64,000 bases of DNA from Robertmurraya sp. FSL R5-0851 (GCF_038002965.1 NZ_JBBOOE010000001.1:508501-572500); one strand, 5' to 3'. Counted from the first letter of the stretch, positions 8,997 through 18,158 are shown. A program made the numbers and translations. Notes: generated from the sequence alone by a model not told the origin.

Positions 8997-9542
8997 ATGG
9001 AAAATATAGATATTGGTAGAAAAGTTGAGAAATTTAGAAAAGCCAAAGGGTGGAGCAGTAGAGAATTAGCAAAAATAGCAGAAATAACACCTTCCATGTT
9101 AAGTCAGATTGAACGGGGGTTAGCAAATCCCTCCATTCAGACTTTAAAGGTTTTAGCCAAAGCCCTTGATGTTCCCACCTTTAGTTTTTTACTTGAAGAA
9201 TCTAATACCGAAGATTTAGTTGTTAGATCAACTGATCGTAAGAAAATGGTTGTTGAAAACCTTTCATATGAGTTAGTGTCGCCTGAATTTACAGGAACAC
9301 TGGCTAGCGCGATTATGAATGTACCTCCAAATACATCTTCGTCTGAGAAACTTTTGGAACATAAAGGGGAAGAAGTTGCATTTGTTCTACAAGGGAAAAT
9401 TAAAGTGTTTTTAGATAATGAAGAATATATATTAGAAACCGGTGATAGTGTCAAAATACCAGCTTATATGAAACATAAATGGGAAAATAATTTCACTGAA
9501 AATGCCGTCATTCTATTTTCGGTAACTCCACCAGCGTTTTAA
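8997..9542 (+). CDS. XRE-family regulator with C-terminal cupin domain
   Basis: A 181-aa regulator. Residues about 8-62 are a Cro/CI helix-turn-helix (VEKFRKAKGWSSRELAKIAE, then SMLSQIERGLANPSIQTLKV). Residues about 105-178 are a cupin barrel (HKGEEVAFVLQGKIKVFLDN, then ETGDSVKIPAYMKHKWENN). The cupin usually binds a small effector. The ATG follows AAGGGG. The gene is divergent from the LysE-type exporter, which it probably controls together with itself through the repeats at 8911-8960. Confidence 0.9.
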   Translation: MENIDIGRKVEKFRKAKGWSSRELAKIAEITPSMLSQIERGLANPSIQTLKVLAKALDVPTFSFLLEESNTEDLVVRSTDRKKMVVENLSYELVSPEFTGTLASAIMNVPPNTSSSEKLLEHKGEEVAFVLQGKIKVFLDNEEYILETGDSVKIPAYMKHKWENNFTENAVILFSVTPPAF

Positions 9543-9603
9543 CTAAATAAGCAGGTTTATTTAATAAGGATATGAACAATTATGTAAATAAAAAGTACAA
9601 ACC

Positions 9604-10005
9604 TTATGGCCTGTACCCGTAAGAAAAACCAAAAATAAACATAAAAAATAAAAAGATCGCAGCTGATGGAACCATACTTAATAACACTAATAGCCTTGTT
9701 GTCTTACCTTGCACGCTTTTAAACCATTTGTAATAGATAAAAAGGAGAAGGAGCGATAGAGGCCAGAAATAATAATCAACCATCGTATATACCCAACCGG
9801 AATTTTCATCCCAGTAAGAATCTGGCACAGGAGTGATATTCTCATATTCTTTATCGATTTTATTTTTAATGGTGATAAAGATATAAGAAATAATAGAGTA
9901 ATAAACGACGATAGTAACTTTAACCCACCAAAACAAGTTTCTATTAAGAGTTACTATTATGAAGATTATTCCCAAAAGCACGTATAGTCCTGTGTATTGC
10001 CCCAT
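9604..10005 (-). CDS. Hypothetical membrane protein, about 133 aa
   Basis: From ATG 10005 (MGQYTGLYVLLGIIFIIVTL...), preceded by AGAGGTGAT, the protein shows about four hydrophobic helices: residues 5-20, 27-45, 80-100 and 112-130. A polar loop with NKIDKEYENITPVPDSYWDE lies between the second and third. The longer frame upstream lacks a ribosome site, so I reject it. No family is recognised. It is a single gene between convergent and divergent neighbours. Confidence 0.65.
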   Translation of the reverse strand: MGQYTGLYVLLGIIFIIVTLNRNLFWWVKVTIVVYYSIISYIFITIKNKIDKEYENITPVPDSYWDENSGWVYTMVDYYFWPLSLLLLFIYYKWFKSVQGKTTRLLVLLSMVPSAAIFLFFMFIFGFSYGYRP

Positions 10006-10197
10006 ATTAATCACCTCTTTATATACATTACCAAATATTTGTAATAATTCCCATAAATTAAAGGCTTTTATTATATCGTTTGTTAATAATTCCTGTAATG
10101 AAGGGGTTTTTTGACTAATGGGCAAGTTAAGCTTAGAAGTAAATTTTGAAACTTCCTTACATAGTGAGCCGTAATTTAATAGAAGGGAAGTGATTAG

Positions 10198-10707
10198 TTG
10201 GAAGAGAAAAAGTTTTATAATTCAAGAATTTATATGTTTGTCATATTAATTGTTTCTGGTCCTTTGTTCATTATGATGGCAACGGGTATTTATTCTAATT
10301 TAGGTAATGAAATGAATTGGCGTTATTGGGCAGTTCTGATTTTTAGTTCATTATTTGCGATGCTTTTTTTATATATGGTTGTTTATTCGTTTAAACAATT
10401 AATAAATCCAACATTACTTATAACTGTGACGGAAACAGGTGTAATTGTCGAGAAAGATAAAAGAAACGTTGAAATTGGATGGGGTGATATAGAATCCTAT
10501 ATGATTTGTCGAAGGCCAAGCCAGAGTAGCAACTCTGTTTATTTTTATATATTCCTGAAAGCTGGAATCACCTCTACCACTATTCCTAAGGAGCTGAAAA
10601 TTGAATATCATTTTATGAAAGACTCCAAGAAACTGAAAGCAGCTTTCGACGAAAGGGATATTAAAGAACTTCCACCTGATTATGAAGTCGTTAAAAACAT
10701 TAAATGA
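10198..10707 (+). CDS. Membrane protein with C-terminal PH-like domain (STM3941-like)
   Basis: 169 aa with TTG start after AAGGGAAG. Two transmembrane helices lie at about 12-32 and 45-68. A soluble domain follows with ITVTETGVIVEKDKRNVEIG and WGDIESYMI, a layout seen in STM3941-type and bacterial PH-like proteins in which a GWxDI turn follows a beta hairpin. Function is unknown. It stands alone and is followed by a copy of the hairpin-plus-tail repeat. Confidence 0.65.
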   Translation: MEEKKFYNSRIYMFVILIVSGPLFIMMATGIYSNLGNEMNWRYWAVLIFSSLFAMLFLYMVVYSFKQLINPTLLITVTETGVIVEKDKRNVEIGWGDIESYMICRRPSQSSNSVYFYIFLKAGITSTTIPKELKIEYHFMKDSKKLKAAFDERDIKELPPDYEVVKNIK

Positions 10708-10737
10708 GGATTGTTATAAAAATAAGCAATGGAGACA

Positions 10738-10800
10738 GGATTCTTCTATAAAGGGAAATCGCCTTTTCTTATTCGACTAAGAGCAGGTTAGTGGAAGAAG
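10738..10800 (+). repeat. Hairpin-plus-tail intergenic repeat, copy 2
   Basis: Weak hairpin GGATTCTTC...GGGAAATCGCC followed by TTTTCTTATTCGACTAAGAG, CAGG and TTAGTGGAAGAAGGAT. The tail matches the consensus of the other copies. It directly follows the gene at 10198. Confidence 0.6.
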
Positions 10801-10868
10801 GATATGCAAACTAATCGAGTTGAATATATACTAATAATAATAAAAAGTTTTCCTCAGAGGAGCCGAAA

Positions 10869-11216
10869 ATGAAGTGTTTTTGTGAACAACAAGAAACATA
10901 CAAGTTAAAGGTCGAAGGCGATGTTGGAGCTGATCCTATTTGGTGCAATCAATGTGGCTGTAATTTTGATTTAGATGATATTCCAATTTCAAATGAACTA
11001 AAAAGAGAATTGAGCGAGTGGGCAACAAAGTATGGTGAATGGGTTGATTGGGACTTAGATCAAATAATTGAAAATGGTGTTGAAATAGAAGAGGAACATA
11101 ACAGACAAGGTGCTTATTTAACAGAAAAAGTTAAGTTAGAGCTCAGAGGTAAATATAAAATAAAGTTTTCACCTTCGTTAATGGGAAGAAGGTATGCAAA
11201 TAATAAAAGTCTTTAA
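10869..11216 (+). CDS. Hypothetical Cys-rich protein, 115 aa
   Basis: The N-terminus MKCFCEQQETYKLKV followed by WCNQCGCNFDLDDIP gives CxC and CxxCxC, which together could coordinate zinc (rubredoxin-like knuckles). The rest is acidic and helical (DWDLDQIIENGVEIEEEHN), ending in a basic tail. An AGAGGAGCC site precedes the ATG. Family not recognised. It stands alone in the accessory array, just upstream of a TetR gene. Confidence 0.6.
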   Translation: MKCFCEQQETYKLKVEGDVGADPIWCNQCGCNFDLDDIPISNELKRELSEWATKYGEWVDWDLDQIIENGVEIEEEHNRQGAYLTEKVKLELRGKYKIKFSPSLMGRRYANNKSL

Positions 11217-11332
11217 CTCTAGGGTAAATGGTAGGCGTATCGTTCAAATGGAGGACGTGATTTCAATTATTGACTGAACGTTACAAAATATATATACTGT
11301 GTTTAACATTACTTTTTAAGAAAGGAGACAAC

Positions 11333-11920
11333 ATGAGTAAAAGTGGAAGACCTCGTGAATTTAATAAGCCTGAAGTGCTTGATGCAGCAATGAATGTTTT
11401 TTGGTTAAAAGGGTATGAAGCATGCTCTACTGAGGATTTATGCAGCAGTACAGGGCTTGGTCGTGGAAGCTTATATAATACGTTTGGAAGTAAACATGAA
11501 TTGTATGAGCAAACCCTCCAACGTTATCATGAGCACTGGATTCAGGTGCAAACCGCCATTTTGGAACAGCCTGGTCCTGTAAAAGAAAGACTGCGTGGTC
11601 TGTTGGAATGGGCAGTGGAAAAGGATTTTGAGGACTCGAGTAAAGGCTGTTTTTTAATTAATGCCACTATGGAGCGTGGTCGAACTGACTCCATTGTAGA
11701 GGTTTGGTCTAATCGTCATGTAGAATGTCTGGAAAGTGTTCTCAATCGTGTGATAGAGAAAGGAATAGAATCCGGAGAAATCACATCGGATAGATCGGCA
11801 CTAGAGTTGTCAAGGACATTTATATGTAGTTACTATGGTCTACGAACTCTCAACGTCACTACACAAAATCGTGATATGGCGGAACAAATCGTCGAGGGTA
11901 CTATGGCAAACATCTATTAG
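11333..11920 (+). CDS. TetR-family transcriptional regulator
   Basis: 195 aa from ATG 11333, after AAAGGAGA. Residues 5-55 are the TetR helix-turn-helix (GRPREFNKPEVLDAAMNVFW, then GRGSLYNTFGSKHELY). The C-terminal part has CFLINATMERG and resembles the AcrR-like C domain of regulators that repress oxidoreductases. It is co-directional with, and about 105 bp upstream of, a nitroreductase gene, which is its likely target. The upstream extension to 11270 has no ribosome site and is not used. Confidence 0.9.
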   Translation: MSKSGRPREFNKPEVLDAAMNVFWLKGYEACSTEDLCSSTGLGRGSLYNTFGSKHELYEQTLQRYHEHWIQVQTAILEQPGPVKERLRGLLEWAVEKDFEDSSKGCFLINATMERGRTDSIVEVWSNRHVECLESVLNRVIEKGIESGEITSDRSALELSRTFICSYYGLRTLNVTTQNRDMAEQIVEGTMANIY

Positions 11921-12025
11921 TTGAGTTTGCTGTTTTTTTTGCAATAATTTTGTACTGTTTATTCAAAAATTAATTAGGCTACAATCAAAAGCAAAAAATA
12001 TTTTAAAGTAGAAGGAGAAATAAAA

Positions 12026-12766
12026 ATGAACCAAACTATTGAAACCATCTTAAACCATGTTTCTGTTCGTTCTTTTACTAATCAAGCTTTAACAGAGGAG
12101 CAAATTAGGCAGCTAGTTACTGCAGCACAAGCAGCATCATCTGCAAGTTTTCAGCAAGCATATTCCATTATCGGTGTAACTGATCAAGAACTAAAACAGA
12201 AAATAGCAGAACTCGCAGGGAATCAACCATTTATAGCAGAGGGCGGACACTTTTTCGTGTTTTGTGCGGATGTAAATCGTCATAAACAAATGGCAGAAGA
12301 ATTAGACATGGATATCACAGAGACAATTGAGGGAATAGATGCTGCTCTCGTAGGTGCTATAGATGCTACATTGGCAGCCCAAAACTTGGTCATTGCTGCA
12401 GAATCCATGGGATTAGGTGTATGTTATATTGGTGGAGTTAGAGATGGAATAATAAAAATATCTGAGTTGCTTGATATTCCTGAGTATGTTTTCCCTGTCT
12501 TTGGACTCGTCGTTGGTTATCCAGCTGAACGTAATGACAGTAAGCCTAGAATTCCATTTGAAGGTATTTATCACACAAATCGTTATAACAGCCATACAAA
12601 AGAGATAATTAAACAATATGACGAGACTACTAAATTGTATTATGCAAATCGTACTGGAAGAAAATCGAATCGTACATGGTCTGAATCAGCAATTGGAAGT
12701 TTTGCGCGTCTTCCTAGATCCTTTATGAAAGATTTCTTAAATGGTAGAGGATGGGCAAAACGTTAA
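12026..12766 (+). CDS. NADPH-dependent nitroreductase (NfsA/FRP-like flavoprotein)
   Basis: A 246-aa FMN flavoprotein of the NfsA/NfrA branch. It begins with TIETILNHVSVRSFTNQALT, where VRSF forms part of the FMN site, and has AAQAASSASFQQAYSIIGV and ESMGLGVCYIGGVRDG, both hallmarks of the family. The C-terminal arm carries R/K-rich NADPH-binding text ending GRGWAKR. The enzyme reduces nitro-compounds, quinones or flavins in the cytosol. It is probably controlled by the TetR protein encoded directly upstream. Confidence 0.92.
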   Translation: MNQTIETILNHVSVRSFTNQALTEEQIRQLVTAAQAASSASFQQAYSIIGVTDQELKQKIAELAGNQPFIAEGGHFFVFCADVNRHKQMAEELDMDITETIEGIDAALVGAIDATLAAQNLVIAAESMGLGVCYIGGVRDGIIKISELLDIPEYVFPVFGLVVGYPAERNDSKPRIPFEGIYHTNRYNSHTKEIIKQYDETTKLYYANRTGRKSNRTWSESAIGSFARLPRSFMKDFLNGRGWAKR

Positions 12767-12794
12767 AGTAGTAAACTGGTTTTTAAACTAAAGG

Positions 12795-12875
12795 AGCTTT
12801 CCTTCAGTCGATACAGTTGCCATAGGCAGCTGTATTTTTCTTTTTTCTTATTGTAGAAAAGAGGCAGTTTTATGA
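12795..12875 (+). repeat. Hairpin-plus-tail intergenic repeat, copy 3
   Basis: Hairpin ATACAGTTGCC...GGCAGCTGTAT with a T run, then CTTATTGTAGAAAAGAGGCA and GTTTTATGAAATAAG. It follows the nitroreductase gene and can serve as its terminator. Confidence 0.7.
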
Positions 12876-12927
12876 AATAAGTGTCAATCAAACATATGGT
12901 AAAATTAGGGTAGAGGAGGGGGCATAT

Positions 12928-13392
12928 ATGAATATTAGAAACTCAGCAAAAGCAATAATACTTAAAGACAATAAACTCTTACTAACAAAAAATAAGGATG
13001 AAGAAGGTTATTTTTATCTTTTTCCTGGTGGAGGGCAAGAGCACGGAGAAACGATTCATAGTACTTTAACTAGAGAGTGTATTGAAGAGATTGGGGAACT
13101 AGTAGAAATTAAAGAGCTCCTTCATATTAGAGAGTATATAGGTAAAAACCACGAACATTCTTCTTTCGATTTTAATGTTCATCAAGTTGAATATTACTTC
13201 ATTTGTAACCTTATTAATGGACTAAATAATTATGGATCACCAACTAATCCTGACAGTCACCAAGTGGGAGTTGAATGGGTTCAAATTAACGATTTACTAG
13301 ATTATAGAATATATCCGAAGGAGTTAAGAAAATACATAGTAAGATATTCTAAGAATGAAAAATCTCCTGTTTATTTGGGAGATATAAACTAG
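12928..13392 (+). CDS. NUDIX hydrolase, 154 aa
   Basis: The Nudix box GX5EX7REUXEEXGU is complete: GGQEHGE, then ETIHSTLTRECIEEIGE (about residues 36-58), binding the metal that activates water for diphosphate cleavage. The N-terminal strand NSAKAIILKDNKLLLTKNKD is typical of MutT-like proteins. The substrate is unknown. AGGAGGGGG precedes the ATG. A second, unrelated NUDIX gene follows after about 40 bp, and the pair may be co-transcribed. Confidence 0.9.
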   Translation: MNIRNSAKAIILKDNKLLLTKNKDEEGYFYLFPGGGQEHGETIHSTLTRECIEEIGELVEIKELLHIREYIGKNHEHSSFDFNVHQVEYYFICNLINGLNNYGSPTNPDSHQVGVEWVQINDLLDYRIYPKELRKYIVRYSKNEKSPVYLGDIN

Positions 13393-13432
13393 ATAAAGGG
13401 CGATTCTTCATAATTAAATAAGGAGTTTAGCA

Positions 13433-13951
13433 ATGGAAAAGTGGGATTTATTTGATAAGCATCGTAATAAAATAGAGAAACAAATAACTCGTGGAGATGA
13501 AATGACACCAGATGAGTTTCATTTAGTAGTACACGTATGTATATTTAATTCAAAAGGAGAAATGCTTATTCAGCAGCGTCAGCCCTTTAAGCAAGGATGG
13601 TCGAACCTTTGGGATATCACCTGTGGTGGTAGTGCAGTTGCAGGCGATACAAGTCAGCAGGCTGCTTCAAGAGAGTTATTCGAGGAGTTGGGAATTCATT
13701 ATAACTTTGAAAAGGTTCGTCCACAATTTACTATTAACTTTGAACGTGGCTTTGATGATTATTATTTAATTGAATATGACTTTGATTTGAATGATTTGAC
13801 TTTACAGACTGAAGAGGTGCAAGCAGTTAAATGGGCTTCTAAAGAGGAAATCTTAGAGCTAATCGAACTAAAACAATTTATACCATATTATGAGAGTATC
13901 ATTGCGTTTCTTTTTGAGGGTCGACATCATTATGGTTCTATTCGTCTTTAA
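13433..13951 (+). CDS. NUDIX hydrolase, isopentenyl-isomerase-like subgroup, 172 aa
   Basis: The N-terminus MEKWDLFDKHRNKIEKQITR and HLVVHVCIFNSKGEMLIQQR match the YfcD/Idi-like Nudix group. The Nudix box is GGSAVAGDTSQQAASRELFE followed by ELG (about residues 62-84). IDI-like hydrolases of this type are thought to act on nucleotide or sugar diphosphates; true isopentenyl isomerase activity is not implied. AAGGAG precedes the ATG. It shares a transcript with the NUDIX gene before it and ends at a strong terminator. Confidence 0.9.
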   Translation: MEKWDLFDKHRNKIEKQITRGDEMTPDEFHLVVHVCIFNSKGEMLIQQRQPFKQGWSNLWDITCGGSAVAGDTSQQAASRELFEELGIHYNFEKVRPQFTINFERGFDDYYLIEYDFDLNDLTLQTEEVQAVKWASKEEILELIELKQFIPYYESIIAFLFEGRHHYGSIRL

Positions 13952-13984
13952 ATGAAACGTGCAAGAAAGTTTGGACTCGAACTA

Positions 13985-14022
13985 AAAGCCACTAACACTG
14001 TAAAATCAGTGTTAGTGGCTTT
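13985..14022 (+). terminator. Strong terminator after the NUDIX pair
   Basis: Perfect 16-bp stem AAAGCCACTAACACTG / CAGTGTTAGTGGCTTT with a six-base loop. Confidence 0.9.
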
Positions 14023-14368
14023 CCTTTATAAAAGTAAAGCCTTTCTCTTGTGTCGCTATAGGGGCTGATTTCTTTAATAAGATTGAATGGAATAAGGGGG
14101 ATCTTATGCGAGACAGGGATTCCGTTGTAAAAAATAGGAAGATAAAAGGGTTGGTTTAATTAAAAGAAATAGAGATGTTTGTGTGTAGTTCTTCAGACTA
14201 AAAAAGCTGATGTCCTTTTCCAAGAGAGACAAAGGATATCAGCTTTTTTATGATGGAGCAAATTTTATAAACTAGCATGGTTAGTAGGTCTTTTAAAAGT
14301 ACCTTTTACTTCATAGGAATAATTTGGATAATATTAAAACAGGATTATTGATGAAAGAGCTACTCAAC
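14023..14368. other. Gene-free gap with a second terminator hairpin
   Basis: Between the NUDIX terminator and the LysR gene. A near-perfect inverted repeat at 14200-14249 (AAAAAAGCTGAT / ATCAGCTTTTTT plus an inner TCCTTT/AAAGGA stem) would terminate transcription from both sides, probably of the LysR gene. A 17-codon frame (MRDRDSVVKNRKIKGLV) with an AAGGGGG site near 14106 is too short to interpret. Nothing else is supported. Confidence 0.6.
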
Positions 14369-15247
14369 TTAGAACATACTACGCTGAATTTGCTCTAAGA
14401 ACACTTTTGCAGCTTTTGTAAACATCTGATACTTTTTCCAGACAAGATAAAGTCCTGTTTCCAGCTTCGGCTCCAATGGACGGAAGCAGAGATTCCGGTC
14501 CCCTTCTGTATTAACTAGCTTGTCAAAGGTAAAAGCATGACCGAGCCCAGCTTCTACCATCATGGCAGGTGTCGTTATCAGATTGAAAGTGGAAACGATA
14601 TTCAGATTTTGGGAATCATCTCCCAACCATCCGGACAGAACATTTCCACCCTGTTGCTGATGGGCAACAAGTACCGGTTGATTCTTTATGTCTTCTGGAC
14701 TAATGGAGTTTAGCTTTGCCAAAGGGCTGTCCTTTCGCATCAGGACACCAAAAATATCATTCACCGGAAGCCTGAGATAATCATATTTTTGCAAATCTAC
14801 TGGCTCAACCAGAACTCCGAAATCAAGTAATCCTTTATTAAGCTGATCTGTTACCTCTATGGTACTGCCACTGAAAATATCATATTGGATCTGTGGATGA
14901 GTTTCTCTGAGTGACAGCATGGCATCAGCCATAAGCCGCATGGCATGGGTCTCAGCTGCACCTATGTGAACCACTCCACTGATCACTTCATCAAAGGAGG
15001 ACAGTTCTGTTTCTGTCCTTTCTACCAATTCGATGATTTCTTTTGCCCTCTTGCGAAGGAACATCCCTTCTTCTGTCAGATTTATTTTTCGGCTTCCACG
15101 TTCAAACAGCTTTTTACCTACTTCTTGCTCAAGTTCGGTTAGCTGTCTTGAAAGATTTGGTTGAGAAGTGTTCAAAACCTCGGCAGCTCTTGTTATGCTT
15201 TCTTCCTGTGCAACAGCAAGGAAATATTTCAAAATTCGGATATCCAT
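14369..15247 (-). CDS. LysR-family transcriptional regulator
   Basis: 292 aa from ATG 15247, which follows GGAGGTGG; the in-frame extension upstream has no such site. Residues 1-60 are the LysR winged helix (MDIRILKYFLAVAQEESITR, then SQPNLSRQLTELEQEVGKKL). The remainder is the effector-binding substrate fold starting GVVHIGAAETHAMRLMADAM. It is divergent from a small gene and an aldo/keto reductase, the classical LysR arrangement, and probably activates them in response to an unknown ligand. Confidence 0.92.
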   Translation of the reverse strand: MDIRILKYFLAVAQEESITRAAEVLNTSQPNLSRQLTELEQEVGKKLFERGSRKINLTEEGMFLRKRAKEIIELVERTETELSSFDEVISGVVHIGAAETHAMRLMADAMLSLRETHPQIQYDIFSGSTIEVTDQLNKGLLDFGVLVEPVDLQKYDYLRLPVNDIFGVLMRKDSPLAKLNSISPEDIKNQPVLVAHQQQGGNVLSGWLGDDSQNLNIVSTFNLITTPAMMVEAGLGHAFTFDKLVNTEGDRNLCFRPLEPKLETGLYLVWKKYQMFTKAAKVFLEQIQRSMF

Positions 15248-15373
15248 CAGACCACCTCCGTTATCTTTATTAAACCATAACAATCCATAAATAAAAAGTA
15301 TGGGAATTCATGTGATATAAGTATTTGTAATTCTATCTTTTCCGAGCATAATTAAGGTATAGGAGGTGTGAAG

Positions 15374-15616
15374 TTGAATAGTCCAATTGTTGATGAGCAG
15401 GAGATACTTCTTGCTTTTGAGGAGTTAGGAATGGAACCGGAGATGATTGAACAATTCATTGAAAGCTTCCGTTTGGGACAGAGGGATAAAGGAAGGCGGA
15501 TTCTGACGTCCTATCGTTTCAAACTTCTATCTGATGTTCATGCGAAACAAGACAAGTTGTACTGTATGGATTTTTTAATCAGAAAACTAAAATCAAACAA
15601 AGCCCTTGAATGGTAA
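15374..15616 (+). CDS. Small helical protein linked to an aldo/keto reductase
   Basis: 80 aa from TTG 15374, preceded by AGGAGGTG; a GTG six bases earlier lies inside that site. The sequence is helical and charged (QEILLAFEELGMEPEMIEQF, then SFRLGQRDKGRRILTSYR) and ends with a Lys-rich segment. Similar small proteins sit between LysR and aldo/keto reductase genes in other Firmicutes, but I know no function. It is 22 bp from the reductase start, so co-transcription is very likely. Confidence 0.7.
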   Translation: MNSPIVDEQEILLAFEELGMEPEMIEQFIESFRLGQRDKGRRILTSYRFKLLSDVHAKQDKLYCMDFLIRKLKSNKALEW

Positions 15617-15638
15617 AGGTTGAAAGGAGAAAAAAAAC

Positions 15639-16505
15639 ATGATTTTTAATGAAACTTATACACTATCTAACGGAGTGAAAATCCCAAAGTTGGGTCTGGG
15701 AACTTGGAATATTGAAGATGATAAGGCTGCGCAGGCAGTTAGAGATGCAATTGAAATTGGCTATCGCCACATTGATACAGCACAGGGTTATATGAATGAG
15801 CGAGGTGTTGGAGAAGGGATCCGCACGTGCGGCTTCGCTCGTGAAGAGATTTTTGTGACTACCAAGCTCCAAGCTGACATCAAGTCCTACAACGAGGCAG
15901 TTGCTGCTATCAATGATTCACTGAAAAAGATGGAACTTGATTATATCGACCTGATGATTATCCACAGTCCTCAACCGTGGAAAGAGTTCCGTGAGGGCGA
16001 GCATTTCTTTGAGGGAAACTTAGAAGTATGGCGTGCACTTGAAGAAGCATACAAGGAAGGCAAACTGCGTGCTATCGGCGTCTCCAACTTTGAACAGGTG
16101 GATTTAAATAATATTCTGGAAAACGGTACCGTCGAACCTGTCGTTAATCAAGTGCTTGCTCATGTAAGTAACACACCATTTGAGTTGATTGATTATTGCC
16201 AAAGCAAAGGGATTCTAGTAGAGGCATATTCTCCTGTGGCACATGGTGAGCTGCTGAAGAATCAGGAGATTGCGGCTATGGCTGAAAAGTATGGAGTAAC
16301 TATACCACAATTGTGCATTCGCTACTGCTTGCAACTTGGTCTGTTACCTCTACCTAAATCAGCAAACCCAGATCATATCCGTAGCAATGCTGCCGTGGAT
16401 TTTGAGATTTCTGATGCAGATATGGACGTGTTGAAAAATGCCGAGCGTATCAAGGATTATGGTGAGGCAAGCATTTACCCGGTGTTTGGTGGAAAGCTGA
16501 AATAA
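15639..16505 (+). CDS. Aldo/keto reductase, 288 aa
   Basis: NADPH-dependent reductase of aldehydes or ketones with a TIM-barrel fold. The catalytic tetrad is visible: Asp and Tyr in HIDTAQGYMNERGVG (AKR signature 1), Lys in TTKLQ, His in IIHSPQPW. The cofactor loop near the C-terminus reads PLPKSANPDHIRSN. It matches the 2,5-diketo-gluconate reductase/YtbE-type subgroup. AAGGAG precedes the ATG. The gene follows a small helical protein and is divergent from LysR, and a terminator follows it. Confidence 0.92.
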   Translation: MIFNETYTLSNGVKIPKLGLGTWNIEDDKAAQAVRDAIEIGYRHIDTAQGYMNERGVGEGIRTCGFAREEIFVTTKLQADIKSYNEAVAAINDSLKKMELDYIDLMIIHSPQPWKEFREGEHFFEGNLEVWRALEEAYKEGKLRAIGVSNFEQVDLNNILENGTVEPVVNQVLAHVSNTPFELIDYCQSKGILVEAYSPVAHGELLKNQEIAAMAEKYGVTIPQLCIRYCLQLGLLPLPKSANPDHIRSNAAVDFEISDADMDVLKNAERIKDYGEASIYPVFGGKLK

Positions 16506-16524
16506 GGCTGCATTAGTAGAATGG

Positions 16525-16562
16525 AAGTCCTTTGTATGAGAAATATCATATAAAGGACTTTT
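16525..16562 (+). terminator. Terminator after the first aldo/keto reductase
   Basis: GAAGTCCTTT...AAAGGACTTTT with an inner TATGA/TCATA stem. It lies inside an apparent N-terminal extension of the next gene, which confirms that extension is not translated. Confidence 0.8.
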
Positions 16563-16615
16563 ATAATAACAATGAACATCATTATTCTATCAATATTCCA
16601 ATAGGAGGGAATCCG

Positions 16616-17467
16616 ATGGTAAATAAAGTAGGAATCAACGATAGAAAGGTTTTCCCTATCGGTATAGGAACTTGGAAAGTTGGCAATCGCTTGGCGGATG
16701 AAGCTAGAGAAATAGAAGCTTTAAAAGTTGGGTTAGATGCAGGTGCACAAGTGATTGATACCGCAGAAACATATGGAGATGGACTTTCTGAAACACTTGT
16801 TGGAAAAGCAATTCAAGGATATAAAAGAGATTCTCTATATTTAGTGTCTAAGGTTTTACCAGAAAATGCCTCCAGGAGATATCTACCTATCAGCTTAGAG
16901 AATACACTAGAAAGGCTACAAGTTAACTATCTAGATATGTATTTACTCCATTGGAAAAGCTCGATTCCTTTGCGTGAAACAGTTGAAGCGATGGAAGAGA
17001 TGAGAGCTGCTGGAAAAATCAAAGCCTGGGGCGTATCGAATTTTGATACAGCTGATTTAAAACGATTATTCACTTTACCTCATGGAACAAATTGTTTGAC
17101 GAATCAAGTTAAGTACAATCTAATTTATCGTGGAATTGAATATGATTTGATTCCTTACATGAAACAGCAACACATGCCATTAATGGCTTACTCCCCAGTG
17201 GTTAAAGGGAAATTTGGACGATTTAATCTCCAACAACAAAACATTCTAGAAGAAGTAGCCTCCAATCATCAAGCAACTATCCAACAAATATTAATCGCAT
17301 GGAGTATTCGAGATGGCAATACCATTTCGATCCCTAAATCAAGTAATTCTGCACACATGCTGGAAAATATTAAATCTGCACAAATCAATCTCACCACTGA
17401 TGAACTTGGTAAGATTGATACAGTATTTCGTAAACCTACGTCAAAGGAATCGTTGGCTTTGTGGTAA
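16616..17467 (+). CDS. Aldo/keto reductase, 283 aa
   Basis: A second, unrelated-subgroup aldo/keto reductase. Tetrad residues are in VIDTAETYGDGLSE (Asp, Tyr), LVSKVLPE (Lys) and YLLHWKSS (His). The NADP-binding end reads SIPKSSNSAHMLENIK. I start at ATG 16616 after AGGAGGG, since sequence upstream is a terminator. It has its own leader and so is probably a separate transcript from the reductase before it. The substrate is unknown. Confidence 0.92.
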   Translation: MVNKVGINDRKVFPIGIGTWKVGNRLADEAREIEALKVGLDAGAQVIDTAETYGDGLSETLVGKAIQGYKRDSLYLVSKVLPENASRRYLPISLENTLERLQVNYLDMYLLHWKSSIPLRETVEAMEEMRAAGKIKAWGVSNFDTADLKRLFTLPHGTNCLTNQVKYNLIYRGIEYDLIPYMKQQHMPLMAYSPVVKGKFGRFNLQQQNILEEVASNHQATIQQILIAWSIRDGNTISIPKSSNSAHMLENIKSAQINLTTDELGKIDTVFRKPTSKESLALW

Positions 17468-17558
17468 ACAGCACTATTGATAGGTAAAAATGTTTTGAGT
17501 CATTTGTAATACGATCTGTTGAGATTCGATTAAAAGTTACTTTTTAGGAGAAATGAAC

Positions 17559-18158
17559 ATGAAATTAAGTAAAACGATACTATTGTTAGGCATGTGTTTG
17601 TTTTTAATTGGTTTAGTCGCTTGTAGTGGTACAGAAAACTCAACTGCTAGCCTATCAGGGGAAACTAAGAGTGATACACAAGAAGAAAGATCTACGGATA
17701 GTAATTCGAACACATCGACGAACAACCAACCAACGGAAACTAGGAGCAATACACAAGAAGAAAGCTCCATGAATAGTAATTCGAGAACGCCGTCCGACAA
17801 TAAAATAACGATACGTATCGGTGAAAATGCGTTTACCGTCGATTTATACGACAATCCAACGGCAAATGACCTTATGTCTCGATTGCCGCTTACCTTAGAA
17901 GTTAATAATTATCCTGGATATGATGAAAAAGTTGTTAGACTATCAAACCCGCTTTCAATGAAAGGTGCGCCTCGTGGCGACGAGCCAGAGATTCCTGAAG
18001 TTGGTTATTACGAGCCTGGTCAATGGATTGCGCTCTATTATGGTTATATTGGTTACTGGCCTGGAAAAGTTCCACTGGGACGAATTAACGCGAGTATAGA
18101 CGAGCTTCGTGCAATCCCAGACAACGCATCGGTGACAATTGAAATAGTAAAGGATTAA
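17559..18158 (+). CDS. Lipoprotein with cyclophilin-like fold domain
   Basis: About 199 aa. The N-terminal signal ends with a lipobox LVACSG, so the protein is anchored outside the cell membrane. Residues about 25-80 form a low-complexity Ser/Thr/Asn/Glu linker with an internal repeat (ETKSDTQEERSTDSNSNT / ETRSNTQEESSMNSNSRT). The C-terminal domain (ITIRIGENAFTVDLYDNPTA, later WIALYYGYIGYWPGKVPLGR) matches the cyclophilin-like family PF18050. The role is unknown. ATG 17559 gives better spacing from AGGAG than the ATG six bases upstream. Confidence 0.82.
   Translation: MKLSKTILLLGMCLFLIGLVACSGTENSTASLSGETKSDTQEERSTDSNSNTSTNNQPTETRSNTQEESSMNSNSRTPSDNKITIRIGENAFTVDLYDNPTANDLMSRLPLTLEVNNYPGYDEKVVRLSNPLSMKGAPRGDEPEIPEVGYYEPGQWIALYYGYIGYWPGKVPLGRINASIDELRAIPDNASVTIEIVKD

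Noticed and set aside
16532..16615. N-terminal extension of the second aldo/keto reductase
   Set aside because: It spans a terminator hairpin, and a strong AGGAGGG site precedes the ATG at 16616.
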